Source: Pirellulaceae bacterium
GTDB taxonomy: Bacteria; Planctomycetota; Planctomycetia; Pirellulales; Pirellulaceae
DNA length: 64,000 nucleotides
Assembly (NCBI GenBank): GCA_029243025.1
Contig: JAQWSU010000006.1
Coordinates: 248,001-312,000, forward strand
Direction of reading: 5' to 3'
Each line of letters begins with the position of its first letter. The stretch's first letter is position 1. Below are positions 25,901 to 35,805 of the stretch, one piece after another. A model generated the notes under the pieces. That model was given only the letters and a program-made list of their open reading frames with translations. It was not told the origin of the DNA and made no database searches. The position numbers were made by a program, and so were the translations under genes.

Positions 25901-28304
25901 AACCGCCACTTCGCAGCAAGCTGTCCGCGAATACCACCTGCTCACCACGGCTGTAAACGCTTTCGGATTATTCCAAACGATCGCCGATCGAATTGAGCAG
26001 CATGGCGCAAGACATCCGAAAACGATGCGCAACCTTTTTGCGGCAGAGATCATAAAACCCAACCACCGAGCGTCTCTAATCGACACGCAAATTTTCGCCG
26101 CTGTTGCCATGCTGGCGCTCAGCAACGCCGACGATGGACAGACAGACTGGATATCACAAGTAATCACCAACACAAATGCGACCGACCAACAGCTTCAGGT
26201 GGCAACGCTTGCAACTTGGGCCGGTTTTCGACCGAAGGCGTGTCGCCAAGCCATGGATCGATTACGACAGACCCTACCGGACAATGCGATACCGAGTTTG
26301 ATCAACGTGCTCAATCCGCCAACTTGGGATCAAGCGAATGAGATACCAGCCAATGAATTGCAGCACGCTTTTCAGTGGTTGCAAGAAAACGAACGTCGAA
26401 TGGCGCGGGACATCAAACCTCTGTACGTCGCCAGGCTGTTCTACCATCCAGACGGTGATTCGGTGCAACTGATTACGCGGCAAGCACTCGAAACTGCAAA
26501 AACATTCGCCGAAGTCACTGACCTAACCCCCTTAGTTCAAAGCGCGGACAACAAGGATCTGAACCGATTATTTTTCGAAAATGTCGATCGACATTTGCCC
26601 CGTGATGCCTCTCGAGTCAAGCAACAACAGGTGTGGGCTGCCATCACGTGCTGCATGACGATTACCGACTGGAATCAGTCAAGCCACGCCAACGTCACAC
26701 TCGAACTGCTTGAACTGATGCTCTCCACTTCTCGACTGTCGTCGACTCCCCGTTCCCTGAAACCTTCTCCCTCTACAGTCGGTTCTTACTTAACACTCAA
26801 ACGCCAGCTTTCGCAAGGAATCGACCGTCAACTCAAACAATCCCGCGGTCTAAATCGCTCAAAGGATAGGACCGAACCGCATCAGCACTACCGCATCGCC
26901 CAGCAGAAACAACAGCAGATCCTCGAATTGGAAACCTCTGGCGCGTTCCGCATTAACAGTGAGAATTTTTCGTTGTCACCACCGGTGATTGCCACCCAAA
27001 ACCAACCAAAATGGTTTCCAACACCCACACCGCAACTCGGCCTCGTTCACCTTGGTTTGATTAAGAACATCGCCTTACAAATGCATGCTGCCGAACAACT
27101 CCCCCGCCTCATTAACCACCTCAAGCAATCTACTCTTTCCAGTGATATCCAAGATCGCCAAAGCTTTGATTTCGCTCAGATATGCGCGACTTGGTACGCT
27201 CAACAGGAGGAGGAGGCCGTCGCCCAACTCACCGAACTGGCCCAGAATCGAACCGACGAAAACGTTTGGCGGTTTTTGCTCGTTCGAGCACACCTCGAGC
27301 GTAACGATTTGCCAGTGGCGTTAGCAACTCTGAATTCGATTCCGGAACATGACAAGAGCTGGCAACTTCTGCGCACAGCGATCGCAGCAAACTGGAGTAA
27401 GCAAGCACTGCATCGCAACCTGGAGGGCCACACCGGCGCCATCTCTTCAATCGCCTATCATACGGACAATCGACGACTCGCCTCGGCCAGCATCGATCAC
27501 ACCGTCCGAATCTGGGATACGGTTACTGGAGAACTCCAGCACACCCTAACGGATCATGATGATATTGTCCTCGCTGTGGCCTTCTCGCCATCAGGCAATC
27601 TACTCGCTTCCGCCGGTTATGACCAACAAATCCGAATTTGGAATGCGAAGACGTTACAACGGTTGGCAACCATGACCGGTCACACGTCCACCATCCGTGC
27701 ACTTGCGTTCGCTCCAGATGGAGAACAGTTGGCCAGTGCCGGTGATGACAGCCAGATACGCCTTTGGGATCTCAAGACTTTTCGGCAGACCAGCGAACTC
27801 ACTGGAGATCTCACTTCGATTACGACAATCGCCTATTCGCCCACGGGGCGCAACATCGCTTCCGGTGACCTTGAAGGAAAGATTGTTATTTGGGATCGCC
27901 AAACAGCAACTGCTGGCCCAACTCTCAATTCCGATCAAGGCTCCGTCCGATCAATTGTATATACGATCGACGACGAACATTTCATCAGCGGTACGGATGA
28001 CCGTATGGTCCAACTTTGGACTCGAAGTGCCGACCAATGGTTGGCTCAGGCGATCCCGACTAATGCGGGAGTCCGGGACGTCTCTTTTCATCTACCGACG
28101 AAACGGTTGGCGATTGGCTTGCACAACAACTCCGTGGTTGTTTGGAATCCAGAGTCCGCCACGGAACAATTTGTTTTCAAGGGACATGACCGACGAGTGT
28201 TAACGGTCTGTTTCGCACCGGACGGCCGCCGAGCAGCTTCGGCCGGCTTTGACGGGACGATCAAGATTTGGAATACCCTTCTGCCGAGCGCAACGTCAGA
28301 GTAA
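22965..28304 (+). CDS. Exported TPR-array protein ending in a seven-bladed WD40 propeller
   Basis: 1,779 residues. A signal peptide or anchor lies at ~6-29 (NTTLIIALNWVVFLPAS). From about 35 to ~1,000 there are many tetratricopeptide repeats in Gln/Arg/Leu-rich helices (for example W-x-x-L-G-x-x-Y/L-x-x-x-x followed by A-x-x-x-x-x-x-A-x-x-x-x-P). A less regular helical region follows. The last ~290 residues are seven WD40 repeats, each ending in a (I/L)W(D/N) strand, and a count of seven gives one closed propeller. TPR plus WD40 proteins are scaffolds for large complexes and are common in Planctomycetota. Export would place it in the periplasm. No enzymatic domain is visible. Confidence 0.9.
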   Translation: MHSLRVKIFNTTLIIALNWVVFLPASIGQEHIDAADFRQQANRLEKIVLRRPRRGKAFDLWIQHYQDADRLEELVQQLKQRAGQDPDNPSLLMTWGMLNQRTQQRETALELFQQVCQLEPKNYYPRMLLAEELLRQRRAKQAADVLSTALELRVPRQDYLPMAKQLASAYRSSGEPERAREVWSQLSDRFSNDLPVLTEIASYLQNEGDTDTALRLLESIGERSQDPFQKFSTALQIAQLLLRTDQPELATRRLKPLLDQVTLDSWRGENVQSLLEKALLAQGGIEQLVTFWSSRLKEHPDELTTMVRLATALSRADRNQEAEAIYQQAIKQAPERRELHQGLVDLHLSQGAFAAAIEQTKNLTAVAPKDAETWLQLGNLYLQQTNLSDETNPLAIEAWHQMAAIRPTDATLALQASEACLQAATRRSSDRTASMPIPATVRAKEALLLNAAEQFLREAIRRDPKSARYLEYLSELLYRLERREEAIETCLQMAAGDAPASWHEVARLMERFGYLDEAVKASQQAVQADDQNLALRQHAIKLLSQTGAHQQAIDQLDRWTQNDLRSNWLETAIQLRVEVVTAAEIIEQELERLSQHVKTHPQDSYALWTHALLLSATGQPTEASQSMSRAVEHNPDNAHLIRQYASLLEIANDPELAVRQYHHLLKLDPSRKRDDYQRIVDLELRQNHLPAAQEAAAMLVRAAPNDPESHLLKAAVAMRQGDLKTRLSALNRAVEVAPRDLQMRRQYATALRENRQREAALNEAFSCLELAESITERRSILSWILDWARDLKERKWLLDKVRQTQREQANDYNSTLCLIHLLDRMNQPQEALRELIVLQRQYPLDATLLRDLVRLADAANQSQVAVKYQEQLVRVDQSPIAMEQLARLYRQNNQLDAAIRIWDDLITNTTSPNQTIAVIDRLLELKDVFQAQRFAEAGLAQFPNNWRLAYRSGLLHIAMSQPTAARKSMAIVLGMPATPTATSQQAVREYHLLTTAVNAFGLFQTIADRIEQHGARHPKTMRNLFAAEIIKPNHRASLIDTQIFAAVAMLALSNADDGQTDWISQVITNTNATDQQLQVATLATWAGFRPKACRQAMDRLRQTLPDNAIPSLINVLNPPTWDQANEIPANELQHAFQWLQENERRMARDIKPLYVARLFYHPDGDSVQLITRQALETAKTFAEVTDLTPLVQSADNKDLNRLFFENVDRHLPRDASRVKQQQVWAAITCCMTITDWNQSSHANVTLELLELMLSTSRLSSTPRSLKPSPSTVGSYLTLKRQLSQGIDRQLKQSRGLNRSKDRTEPHQHYRIAQQKQQQILELETSGAFRINSENFSLSPPVIATQNQPKWFPTPTPQLGLVHLGLIKNIALQMHAAEQLPRLINHLKQSTLSSDIQDRQSFDFAQICATWYAQQEEEAVAQLTELAQNRTDENVWRFLLVRAHLERNDLPVALATLNSIPEHDKSWQLLRTAIAANWSKQALHRNLEGHTGAISSIAYHTDNRRLASASIDHTVRIWDTVTGELQHTLTDHDDIVLAVAFSPSGNLLASAGYDQQIRIWNAKTLQRLATMTGHTSTIRALAFAPDGEQLASAGDDSQIRLWDLKTFRQTSELTGDLTSITTIAYSPTGRNIASGDLEGKIVIWDRQTATAGPTLNSDQGSVRSIVYTIDDEHFISGTDDRMVQLWTRSADQWLAQAIPTNAGVRDVSFHLPTKRLAIGLHNNSVVVWNPESATEQFVFKGHDRRVLTVCFAPDGRRAASAGFDGTIKIWNTLLPSATSE

Positions 28305-28405
28305 GCTCTGGGAACATCGGCGACTTCGCCCAGTGGACCAACAGCTCCCTGCCCCTCGTCGAGCAACTCGAGTCGAATGTTGCGAGCAACAGCGGACGAG
28401 ATCAG

Positions 28406-29353
28406 CTACCCGGATTCAGGTGAGGCGTCTGGTTGGGAGCGTGAACGATCAAAACCGAAACGTGAAATCAATCCCACCAAAATCATGCTGCCGCCCAGAA
28501 ACGTCCACCACGATGGACGCTCGTAGGAAGCATCATGCCGCCAGGCAAGCCAGACCCAAAACGGAACCAGTAACGGCTCCAGCAGAACAATAAAAGAAGC
28601 TTGATGACTCGGCATATGCCGCACTCCGCGTGCAAATAATACGTAGGGAAGCCCCATTTGAAAGGCGCCGAAGGCGACTAACCAGGAAGTCTGTCTAACG
28701 GACGGAAGCACCCCGACGTAAAGCACGTAAGGCAGTAATATGACGGCGGTAACGAGCAGATTCAGGGAGATTAACCAGGCTGAATCAAGATCTCGCAAAG
28801 CGCGAACAGACAACACGACCATTGCATAAAAGAAACCGGACACCAGACCTAACAGTACGCCTTGGAGACCAGAATCGCTCATGGTTGATTGATGACGCAC
28901 TTCAAAGAAAACGATCAATCCCACACCGAAAAGCACTGCGGCCAACATCCGCCAATCGGCTCGTTGAATCGGCTCACGAAACAATGTTGCGCCGATCAGA
29001 AATACCCAGAACGGCGCCGTGTGCTGTAACCAAATCGCATTGGCCGCAGTCGTTTTGGTAATCGCATACATGTAGGTGATACTCATCACCGCGAACAGCA
29101 GCGTCGCTGGCACCAACCACCAAGTCCAGGAGGGTCGCCGAACAAAAGGCAGTAAGCACAATCCGGCAAACAACGTGCGCCAAAAAGCCAACAAAGCACC
29201 GCGAGTTTCCAAAGGCCATGCAGAAAAAATGGGGGCCTTGGCGAACAGCCCGCTGGTGCTCCACAAGATCGCAGCAGATGCCACCAACCAGCGACTCCGC
29301 CACACCAAATCATTTAGTTTTGGTGACTCACACTGATTCGATGGTTGGTTCAC
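28406..29353 (-). CDS. EamA/DMT-family transporter
   Basis: 315 residues from GTG, ten predicted helices in two EamA halves. The first half contains LLAFWRTLFAGLCLLPF and the YAITKTTAANAIWLQHTAPFW signature; the second contains the matching PYVLFARGVRHMPSHQASF. These drug/metabolite transporters move amino acids, sugars or other small metabolites across the inner membrane; the substrate is not readable. The gene starts 11 nt after the DUF1501 gene and is therefore likely the third gene of that operon. Confidence 0.93.
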   Translation of the reverse strand: MNQPSNQCESPKLNDLVWRSRWLVASAAILWSTSGLFAKAPIFSAWPLETRGALLAFWRTLFAGLCLLPFVRRPSWTWWLVPATLLFAVMSITYMYAITKTTAANAIWLQHTAPFWVFLIGATLFREPIQRADWRMLAAVLFGVGLIVFFEVRHQSTMSDSGLQGVLLGLVSGFFYAMVVLSVRALRDLDSAWLISLNLLVTAVILLPYVLYVGVLPSVRQTSWLVAFGAFQMGLPYVLFARGVRHMPSHQASFIVLLEPLLVPFWVWLAWRHDASYERPSWWTFLGGSMILVGLISRFGFDRSRSQPDASPESG

Positions 29354-29364
29354 AATCGGCGGAC

Positions 29365-30825
29365 TTAGCTCAACAGGTCCATGGCGACGTGTGCTTCTTC
29401 AACGCCTGTCAAGCGATGATCAAGTCCACGAAACTTGTACGTGAAGCGGCGGTGATCAATACCCAAACAGTGGAGTATCGTCGCATTAAGGTCACGAATA
29501 TGAACGGGATTCTCGACAACATTGTAGGAAAATTCATCCGTTTTCCCATACTCGAAACCTGCTTTGATTCCGCCACCGGCCATCCAAATCGTGAAACAAC
29601 GACCGTGATGGTCTCTGCCAGCTCCCGGGCTACCGATGGCACCTTGGCTGAAAACTGTGCGACCGAACTCACCGCCCCAAATGACCAAAGTTTCGTCCAA
29701 CAAGCCGCGCTCTTTCAGGTCTGAAACCAGCGCAGCCGAAGCTTGATCGACATCCTGACATTGTTGTGGTAGCTGTCTTTTCAGCGATACATGCTGATCC
29801 CAACCACGGTGGAATAGTTGAACAAAACGTACTCCCCGTTCAGCCATTCGTCGCGCCAACAAGCAATTCGCGGCAAAACTTCCCGGTTTCCGCGCTTCCT
29901 CCCCGTATTGCTGAAACGTTCGCTCAGATTCATCGCTCAGATCCATCAAGCCCGGCACCGAGGTCTGCATGCGATAGGCCATTTCATAGGCATCAATCCG
30001 CGCGTGGATTTCCGGATCACCAACTTCTTCAGCCCGCATCCGATTCATGGCAGCTAAATCATCGAGCAAACGACGACGACTCGCCGGCGTCACGCCATCG
30101 GGATTCGCCAAATAAAGCACTGGACTTGCCCCGGGCCTCAATTTGACTCCCTGATGGCTGCTAGGGAGAAAGCCATTTCCCCACAAACGCGAGAACAAAG
30201 GTTGGCCCGGATTCTTGCCGGTCCCTTGTGACAACAAGACCATGTAGGCTGGAAAATTCTCATTCTCGTTTCCCAACCCATAGCTCAACCATGAACCTAA
30301 ACTCGCATGACCAATCTGCTGAGATCCCGTGTTGATAAAGGTAATCGCCGGATCGTGATTGATCGCTTCGGTGTTGACGGATTTCACCATTGCGATCTGA
30401 TCGGCAATGCGCTGTGTGTAAGGCAACAGATCGCTGATCCAAGTCCCATGCTGCCCGCAACGTTTCATGGATCGCATCGGAGCCACAATGGGATAACTGG
30501 ACTGGCCGGCCGTCATACCAGTAACTCGTTGCGAGCCTTTCACACTTGCTGGTAACTCAGTACCGTGCAACTCGCTGATCTTTGGCGAATAATCGAACAG
30601 ATCAACATGCGATGGCCCCCCCGACTGAAACAGATAAATCACGCGTTTCGCCTTGGCAGCGAAGTGAGGTATCTCGTCCTGAGGCACATTGGCCGCCATC
30701 GTTGGCGACGACAAGAGCTTTGGCAACAACATCGAACCTAGTGCGATACGGCCCAGCCCGTTGGCTTGGTTTCCCAAAAAAGCACGGCGCGTCACCGCGG
30801 CAAGCTGTTGATCAAGCATAGCCAT
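29365..30825 (-). CDS. DUF1501 protein with Tat-type signal
   Basis: 486 residues. The N-terminus has TRRAFLG followed by a small-residue hydrophobic stretch, a twin-arginine export signal. The body has the DUF1501 signature: [21 protein letters not shown] near residue 65, [23 protein letters not shown] and [14 protein letters not shown]1501 belongs to the alkaline phosphatase/sulfatase-like superfamily, but its reaction is unknown. It follows the DUF1549/DUF1553 gene by 15 nt, the pairing seen again at 39-43 kb on the other strand. Likely periplasmic. Confidence 0.95.
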   Translation of the reverse strand: MAMLDQQLAAVTRRAFLGNQANGLGRIALGSMLLPKLLSSPTMAANVPQDEIPHFAAKAKRVIYLFQSGGPSHVDLFDYSPKISELHGTELPASVKGSQRVTGMTAGQSSYPIVAPMRSMKRCGQHGTWISDLLPYTQRIADQIAMVKSVNTEAINHDPAITFINTGSQQIGHASLGSWLSYGLGNENENFPAYMVLLSQGTGKNPGQPLFSRLWGNGFLPSSHQGVKLRPGASPVLYLANPDGVTPASRRRLLDDLAAMNRMRAEEVGDPEIHARIDAYEMAYRMQTSVPGLMDLSDESERTFQQYGEEARKPGSFAANCLLARRMAERGVRFVQLFHRGWDQHVSLKRQLPQQCQDVDQASAALVSDLKERGLLDETLVIWGGEFGRTVFSQGAIGSPGAGRDHHGRCFTIWMAGGGIKAGFEYGKTDEFSYNVVENPVHIRDLNATILHCLGIDHRRFTYKFRGLDHRLTGVEEAHVAMDLLS

Positions 30826-30840
30826 TTTTCATTCCGCCAA

Positions 30841-33800
30841 TTATCCCTTGGTAATCGTCTCGCTTAGGTTCAACAACAGCATCGCCACCGAAGACCAGGC
30901 AGCGTGTTCGGCCACCGGCAAATCACCGAAATCCGATTCGCCGATTTGTAAGTAAGCATGGGCAGCGGACGGATTCTCTTGAAACCGATGAAATTCACGT
31001 TGAAACGCCTGCTGCACAAGCTTGGCTTCGGCGGGTAATGGCTCACGCGCTACCACGGCCGCAAACGCGAAGCGAATCTTGGCCTCGAGGTCGGAGCCTC
31101 CCTGCAAGATAATCTTTTGTCCCAAGGCACGACTGGATTCAACAAATTGAGGATCATTCAGCAGCACCAAAGCTTGCAGCGGTGTGTTGGTCGTGAGTCG
31201 CCGCACGGTACAGATTTCACGATTGGGTGCATCAAAACTGATCATCGCGGGTGGCGGGACCGTCCGCTTCCAAAAAGTATACATGCTACGACGATAGAGA
31301 TCATCGCCGTGATCCTGAACAAACACCTGAGCGGTTGCGGGCGTGCTACCGTAATGGCTGACCTCTTTCCAGAGACCATACGGCTGATATGGCTTCACAC
31401 TGGGCCCACCGATGCGAGGCACGAGTAGACCACTCACCGCAAGCGCATTATCGCGAACAAACTCAGCCTGGAGCCGAAAGCGGGGCCCCCGAGCCAACCA
31501 GCGATTTTCAGGATCTGCGGCAAGCAACCGTTTGGTGACATTCGACGATTGCCGATAAGTCGCGGACATGACCAGCTGTTTCAACAGCGATTTGACGTCC
31601 CAACCACTCTCCACGAACTCGACCGCCAACCAGTCGAGCAATTGCGGATGGGTAGGCGGTTCTCCCTGAGACCCGAGATCGGCCGAGGTCTTTACGAGTC
31701 CCGTTCCAAACAACATTTGCCAAAGTCGATTCACGGCGACTCGCGACGTTAAGGGATGGTCTGGCTGTGTCAGCCACCGTGCTAAGCCGAGTCGATTTGC
31801 GGGCGCGTCGGCTGGCAAAGGCGGTAAACTCGCCGGCGTTCCGGGATCAACTTTTTCAGTCGGTTGATCATACTGCCCCCGATTCAACATAAACGTTTCG
31901 CGCGGCTGATTGGCGATATCCATCACCATCACTTCGTGCTCTTCTGTCAGATGCTGCCAACGTTCTTCAAGATTTTGAATTCGGTATCGCACGTTGCGGA
32001 AATCTTCACTGACTTCAGCATGATAAGCACGAACCAATTCAGCCATTTGCGGAGATCGTTTGCTCGGGGAAACTTGCAGCGCTTCCCGCACATCCTGCGG
32101 AACTTCCGAATCTTGATCGTTTCCGGTCACGGCAAACAGCCGATATTTGCCACCCGTCAATCCGGATCCGGCACCCCAAACCAGCATCACCGTCACGTAG
32201 GGAGACTCGGACGCGTGCAGCGGTTTTTCCAGCTGATAGGTGATGTGTTGCGATTCTTGATTGTTCGGGTGGGGCGACCAACCATTCGCATCACGTTCAT
32301 CTAACGAATCCTCGGCCGGATAGTCGGGATGTGAATTGCTGGCGGTTGCCCGTTTGATTGCGAGCAAGCCATAGAGGTCAACCTGGTCCGCAGCCACTTT
32401 GGTCGCGGATGCGGAAAATGCCGTCAGCACCAGGCTGCCATCCATTCCGCGGCCTTTGCCATGCCCGATCCCCTGCTGCGGAAACTTCTCATCCGGGTAA
32501 AAAACAAGGCGTAAGCCGGTGATGTTATCCACGTTGATCTTGGCAGAAATCGACGGCGATCGACCTGCCCCATTCGGAAGGAAAACAGTCCCGTCTTCCG
32601 CAACATCGTAAGCCGCCGCGCGATTCGGTGAACTCACCTTCCGGACCTCGACCGGATGCAGCTGAAAATCTTGTCCCAGGGTGGCCAATCGGCTTCTTAC
32701 CGATGATTCCCACTCAGGCTGAGACGTGGACGGCTGCAAAAGTCGTGATCGTAAGTGACTCAATTCCCGTTGCAGTTCTGCGATTTCCGTTTGATTGGCC
32801 CCCAAGACTGATTTGGCTTTCAACTTTGGCGTGGCGTTGATCCCACGATCGCCATCCAAGCCTCGATCGCTGAGCGTATTAAAATAGGCGAAAAACCGAT
32901 AGTAATCACGTTGCGTAATCGGATCGTATTTGTGATCGTGACATTGGGCACAGGCCATCGTCAAACCGAGAAATGCTTCCGACGTCGTCTTCACCCGGTC
33001 AGCCACATAGTTGACGAGATTTTCCGCGGGAATCGTGCCGCCTTCATGGGTAATCATGTGATTTCGATTGAAAGCAGTCGCGACACGTTGATCCAACGTT
33101 GCTTCCGCCAATAAGTCACCCGCCAGTTGCTGAATGACAAATTGATCAAAGGGCAGATTCTGGTTGTAGGCATTAATCACCCAATCACGCCACAGCCACA
33201 TCTGGCGTCCACCGTCAATGGAATAGCCGTTCGTGTCCGCGAAACGAGCTTGGTCCAACCACGCCACCGCCATCCGTTCGCCAAAATGAGCTGAATCCAA
33301 TAATCGATCGACCAGTCGTTCGTAGGCATCAGCGCGGTCATCCCGAAGAAAAACTTCTACGTCGACTGGCTGGGGCGGTAGACCGGTCAAATCAAAATAA
33401 AGTCGTCGAATGAGTGTTCGCCGACCGGCCTCGGGGGAAGGTTGACGCCCGAGCGATTCGAGGCGAGACAAGACGAACTGATCGATCTTATTTTTCGACC
33501 AAACAGGAGTTGTCGTCGCGGGCGGTTTCGGTCGAATTGGCGATAGGAACGACCAGTGCTCTTGCCAGACGGCGCCCTGTTGAATCCAGCGTTGAATCAG
33601 TTCGACCTGTTGTTCAGTAAGCTGCTTGCCACTATCACGCGGTGGCATCTGCTGATCGGGATCACCCGTCGTGATCCGCACGAACAATGCACTCCCATCG
33701 ACATCATGGGGGTGTACAATCGGCGGATCGCCGGCCAATACACCGTCCTTGACGTCCAACCGCAGATCGGCTTCACGATGATTCTCATCGGGACCATGGC

Positions 33801-33927
33801 ACTGAAAACAATTGTCCGAAAGAATCGGACGAATGTCCCGGTTGAAATCAACATCGGCCTGTCCGACAGCGTTCGCCGTCGCCAACCCGACACACAGAAG
33901 CGTGGCACACGCGAGAAAATGATTCAT
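30841..33927 (-). CDS. DUF1549/DUF1553 protein with PSCyt1-type cytochrome c domain
   Basis: 1,028 residues from the ATG at 33927, which begins a clear signal peptide (HFLACATLLCVGLATANAVG). The frame to 34023 would bury it. Order of domains: PSCyt1 c-type heme domain with CFQCH (~residue 42), PSCyt2/DUF1549 with a second CxxCH in CAQCHDHKYDPI, a middle beta-rich section, then PSD1/DUF1553 near the C-terminus (HPLTSRVAVNRLWQMLFG, TYRQSSNVT, TNTPLQALVLLNDPQFVE). These very large periplasmic proteins are near-unique to Planctomycetota and Verrucomicrobia and occur with DUF1501. A redox role in polysaccharide or other polymer breakdown has been suggested but not shown. Confidence 0.95.
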   Translation of the reverse strand: MNHFLACATLLCVGLATANAVGQADVDFNRDIRPILSDNCFQCHGPDENHREADLRLDVKDGVLAGDPPIVHPHDVDGSALFVRITTGDPDQQMPPRDSGKQLTEQQVELIQRWIQQGAVWQEHWSFLSPIRPKPPATTTPVWSKNKIDQFVLSRLESLGRQPSPEAGRRTLIRRLYFDLTGLPPQPVDVEVFLRDDRADAYERLVDRLLDSAHFGERMAVAWLDQARFADTNGYSIDGGRQMWLWRDWVINAYNQNLPFDQFVIQQLAGDLLAEATLDQRVATAFNRNHMITHEGGTIPAENLVNYVADRVKTTSEAFLGLTMACAQCHDHKYDPITQRDYYRFFAYFNTLSDRGLDGDRGINATPKLKAKSVLGANQTEIAELQRELSHLRSRLLQPSTSQPEWESSVRSRLATLGQDFQLHPVEVRKVSSPNRAAAYDVAEDGTVFLPNGAGRSPSISAKINVDNITGLRLVFYPDEKFPQQGIGHGKGRGMDGSLVLTAFSASATKVAADQVDLYGLLAIKRATASNSHPDYPAEDSLDERDANGWSPHPNNQESQHITYQLEKPLHASESPYVTVMLVWGAGSGLTGGKYRLFAVTGNDQDSEVPQDVREALQVSPSKRSPQMAELVRAYHAEVSEDFRNVRYRIQNLEERWQHLTEEHEVMVMDIANQPRETFMLNRGQYDQPTEKVDPGTPASLPPLPADAPANRLGLARWLTQPDHPLTSRVAVNRLWQMLFGTGLVKTSADLGSQGEPPTHPQLLDWLAVEFVESGWDVKSLLKQLVMSATYRQSSNVTKRLLAADPENRWLARGPRFRLQAEFVRDNALAVSGLLVPRIGGPSVKPYQPYGLWKEVSHYGSTPATAQVFVQDHGDDLYRRSMYTFWKRTVPPPAMISFDAPNREICTVRRLTTNTPLQALVLLNDPQFVESSRALGQKIILQGGSDLEAKIRFAFAAVVAREPLPAEAKLVQQAFQREFHRFQENPSAAHAYLQIGESDFGDLPVAEHAAWSSVAMLLLNLSETITKG

Positions 33928-34179
33928 GGCGGAAGGGGTACATAGCAGGGAGCAATTGGACCGGTCACGAGCTGAGCAGGGGCGATCCTCACCGTAGTCA
34001 GGAATCGATCCACCGGCTCGCATTGTAACAAGATTGAATAGTCGATGCGAAAAGAAGCGAAGGATTTGCTAATGAAATAGAGAGCGGATCGCAAAGCTTC
34101 CGACCGCGTAAATGCAAGCAGATGGAACATGCCTCGACGGTGATTCCACGTTGACAGGCGGACTTCGTCCGATCAGAAG

Positions 34180-35805
34180 CTAGACATCGCGTAGGACTTG
34201 TTCGGCCGCATTCTTTCCGCAGGCACCCATGACGCCTCCCCCCGGATGACTGGCGGCACCGCACAAGTAAAGTCCGCGTATCGGTGTACAGTGGTCGGCC
34301 CACCCGGGGATCGGACGGAAACAGAAAAGCTGATTCAGATTCATCGCACCTTGCATGATATTCCCACCCGTCAGTCCAAACGTACGTTCCAGGTCTAACG
34401 GACTGAGCACTTGTCGGTGCAAGATCGAATCCGGAACATTCGGCGCGTAGCGAGCCAGCAGATCAACACAACGATCGCCGAACGACTCTTTGATGTCATC
34501 CCAACTGCCGTCAGCAAGCTCGTAGGGAGCATACTGCACAAACATAGACATCACGTGTTGCCCATTGGGTGCGAGCGTGGAATCAACACTTGATGGCAAC
34601 GTAATCTCCAAGATGGGCTCTTCACTCGGCTTGCCATACTTGGCGTCATCATAAGCCCGCTCGATAAACTCCAAGGTAGGCGATATATGAATCGTACCTC
34701 GGTGATGGCGTTCGATTGACTGACTCGGTGCACAAGTGAATTGCGGAGGTTCGGAGAGCGCCAAATTCACTTTCGCAGAGGCTGACGAATAGTCGATTCG
34801 CGAGATGGCCTCCCGAAATCCTTGCGGCAAATCATCCGGCTTCAAAAAACACTCGAATGTCAGATGAGCATCGACGCTCGATGCCACCACAGGAGCTTCA
34901 ATGATGCCTCCTCCCTGCAGGGCAACCCCTTGCACCTGCCCCTTGCTGGTCAAGATCGATTCAACCGGCGACTCGCGTAAAATATCCACGCGTAAATCGA
35001 GACAGGCTTTTTCGAGCGAGTCGGCCAAGCCCCCCATACCACCCTGGATGTAGCCCCAAACGCCCCGCGCCCCACCCGCTTCACCCATCACATGGTGCAG
35101 CAACACGTAAGCCGTACCGGGCGAGGAAATCGAGGCAAACGCTCCAATCACTCCGTCAGTCGCTAAGGTCGATCGCAACACTTCGGCCTCAAACCATTTC
35201 TCCAAGAAGGGCCGTGCGGCACCCGTCATCAATTCGATGGCCAAGGGAATATCTTCGCCAAGCTCAACCATCGCGTTGTAGAGTTCCAACATCTTACGCG
35301 CATCACCCAGGCGTTTGGCGACTCCAATCTTGCGATACTCAGTCGGCAAAGGTAGTGGGTCGGGCGCCGATTGGCACAAGACAGGATCCAGTTGTTTCGC
35401 AACGCGTTCCAGAAAGCTGATGTAATCCGGATACCGTTCGGCGTCACGCGCACTGAACTTGGCAATTTCGCGTTGGCTATCAGCCATGTCAGGCCCCAAC
35501 GTCAACGATCGGCCATCCAACATGGGAGTGAACGAAGAAGGATCACGGGGCAAGATTTTCAGCCCATATTGCTTCAGGCGAAGATCTCGCATGATCTCTG
35601 GTAGAAACAGACTGATCACATAGGCAGCCGTCGATACACGAAATCCGGGCCACAATTCTTCCGTCACGGCACAACCACCCAACACGTGCCGACGCTCCAA
35701 CACGCAAACGGATTTTCCAGCTTTGGCCAAATAGGCTGCCGTCACGAGACCGTTGTGTCCGCCGCCAATAATCACGCAGTCGTAGGATGCTCGATTTGTG
35801 CCCAT
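34180..35805 (-). CDS. FAD-dependent phytoene-desaturase-like oxidoreductase (PYROXD2 type)
   Basis: 541 residues from the ATG at 35805 (MGTNRASYD). A dinucleotide-binding fold opens with VIIGGGHNGLVTAAYLAKAG and ends its second strand at VCVLERR. The FAD-contacting GGMGGLADSLEKA segment is present, and the last 40 residues (GLYLCGAASHPGGGVMGACG) are the family's C-terminal FAD motif. It resembles the PYROXD2/CrtI-like group more than authentic carotenoid desaturases. No carotenoid gene neighbours it. It lies 252 nt upstream of the DUF1549 gene on the same strand. The substrate is unknown. Confidence 0.93.
   Translation of the reverse strand: MGTNRASYDCVIIGGGHNGLVTAAYLAKAGKSVCVLERRHVLGGCAVTEELWPGFRVSTAAYVISLFLPEIMRDLRLKQYGLKILPRDPSSFTPMLDGRSLTLGPDMADSQREIAKFSARDAERYPDYISFLERVAKQLDPVLCQSAPDPLPLPTEYRKIGVAKRLGDARKMLELYNAMVELGEDIPLAIELMTGAARPFLEKWFEAEVLRSTLATDGVIGAFASISSPGTAYVLLHHVMGEAGGARGVWGYIQGGMGGLADSLEKACLDLRVDILRESPVESILTSKGQVQGVALQGGGIIEAPVVASSVDAHLTFECFLKPDDLPQGFREAISRIDYSSASAKVNLALSEPPQFTCAPSQSIERHHRGTIHISPTLEFIERAYDDAKYGKPSEEPILEITLPSSVDSTLAPNGQHVMSMFVQYAPYELADGSWDDIKESFGDRCVDLLARYAPNVPDSILHRQVLSPLDLERTFGLTGGNIMQGAMNLNQLFCFRPIPGWADHCTPIRGLYLCGAASHPGGGVMGACGKNAAEQVLRDV

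Noticed and set aside
34180-35805. Carotenoid desaturase (crtI)
   Set aside because: The protein resembles PYROXD2-type oxidoreductases more closely, and no carotenoid gene is nearby.
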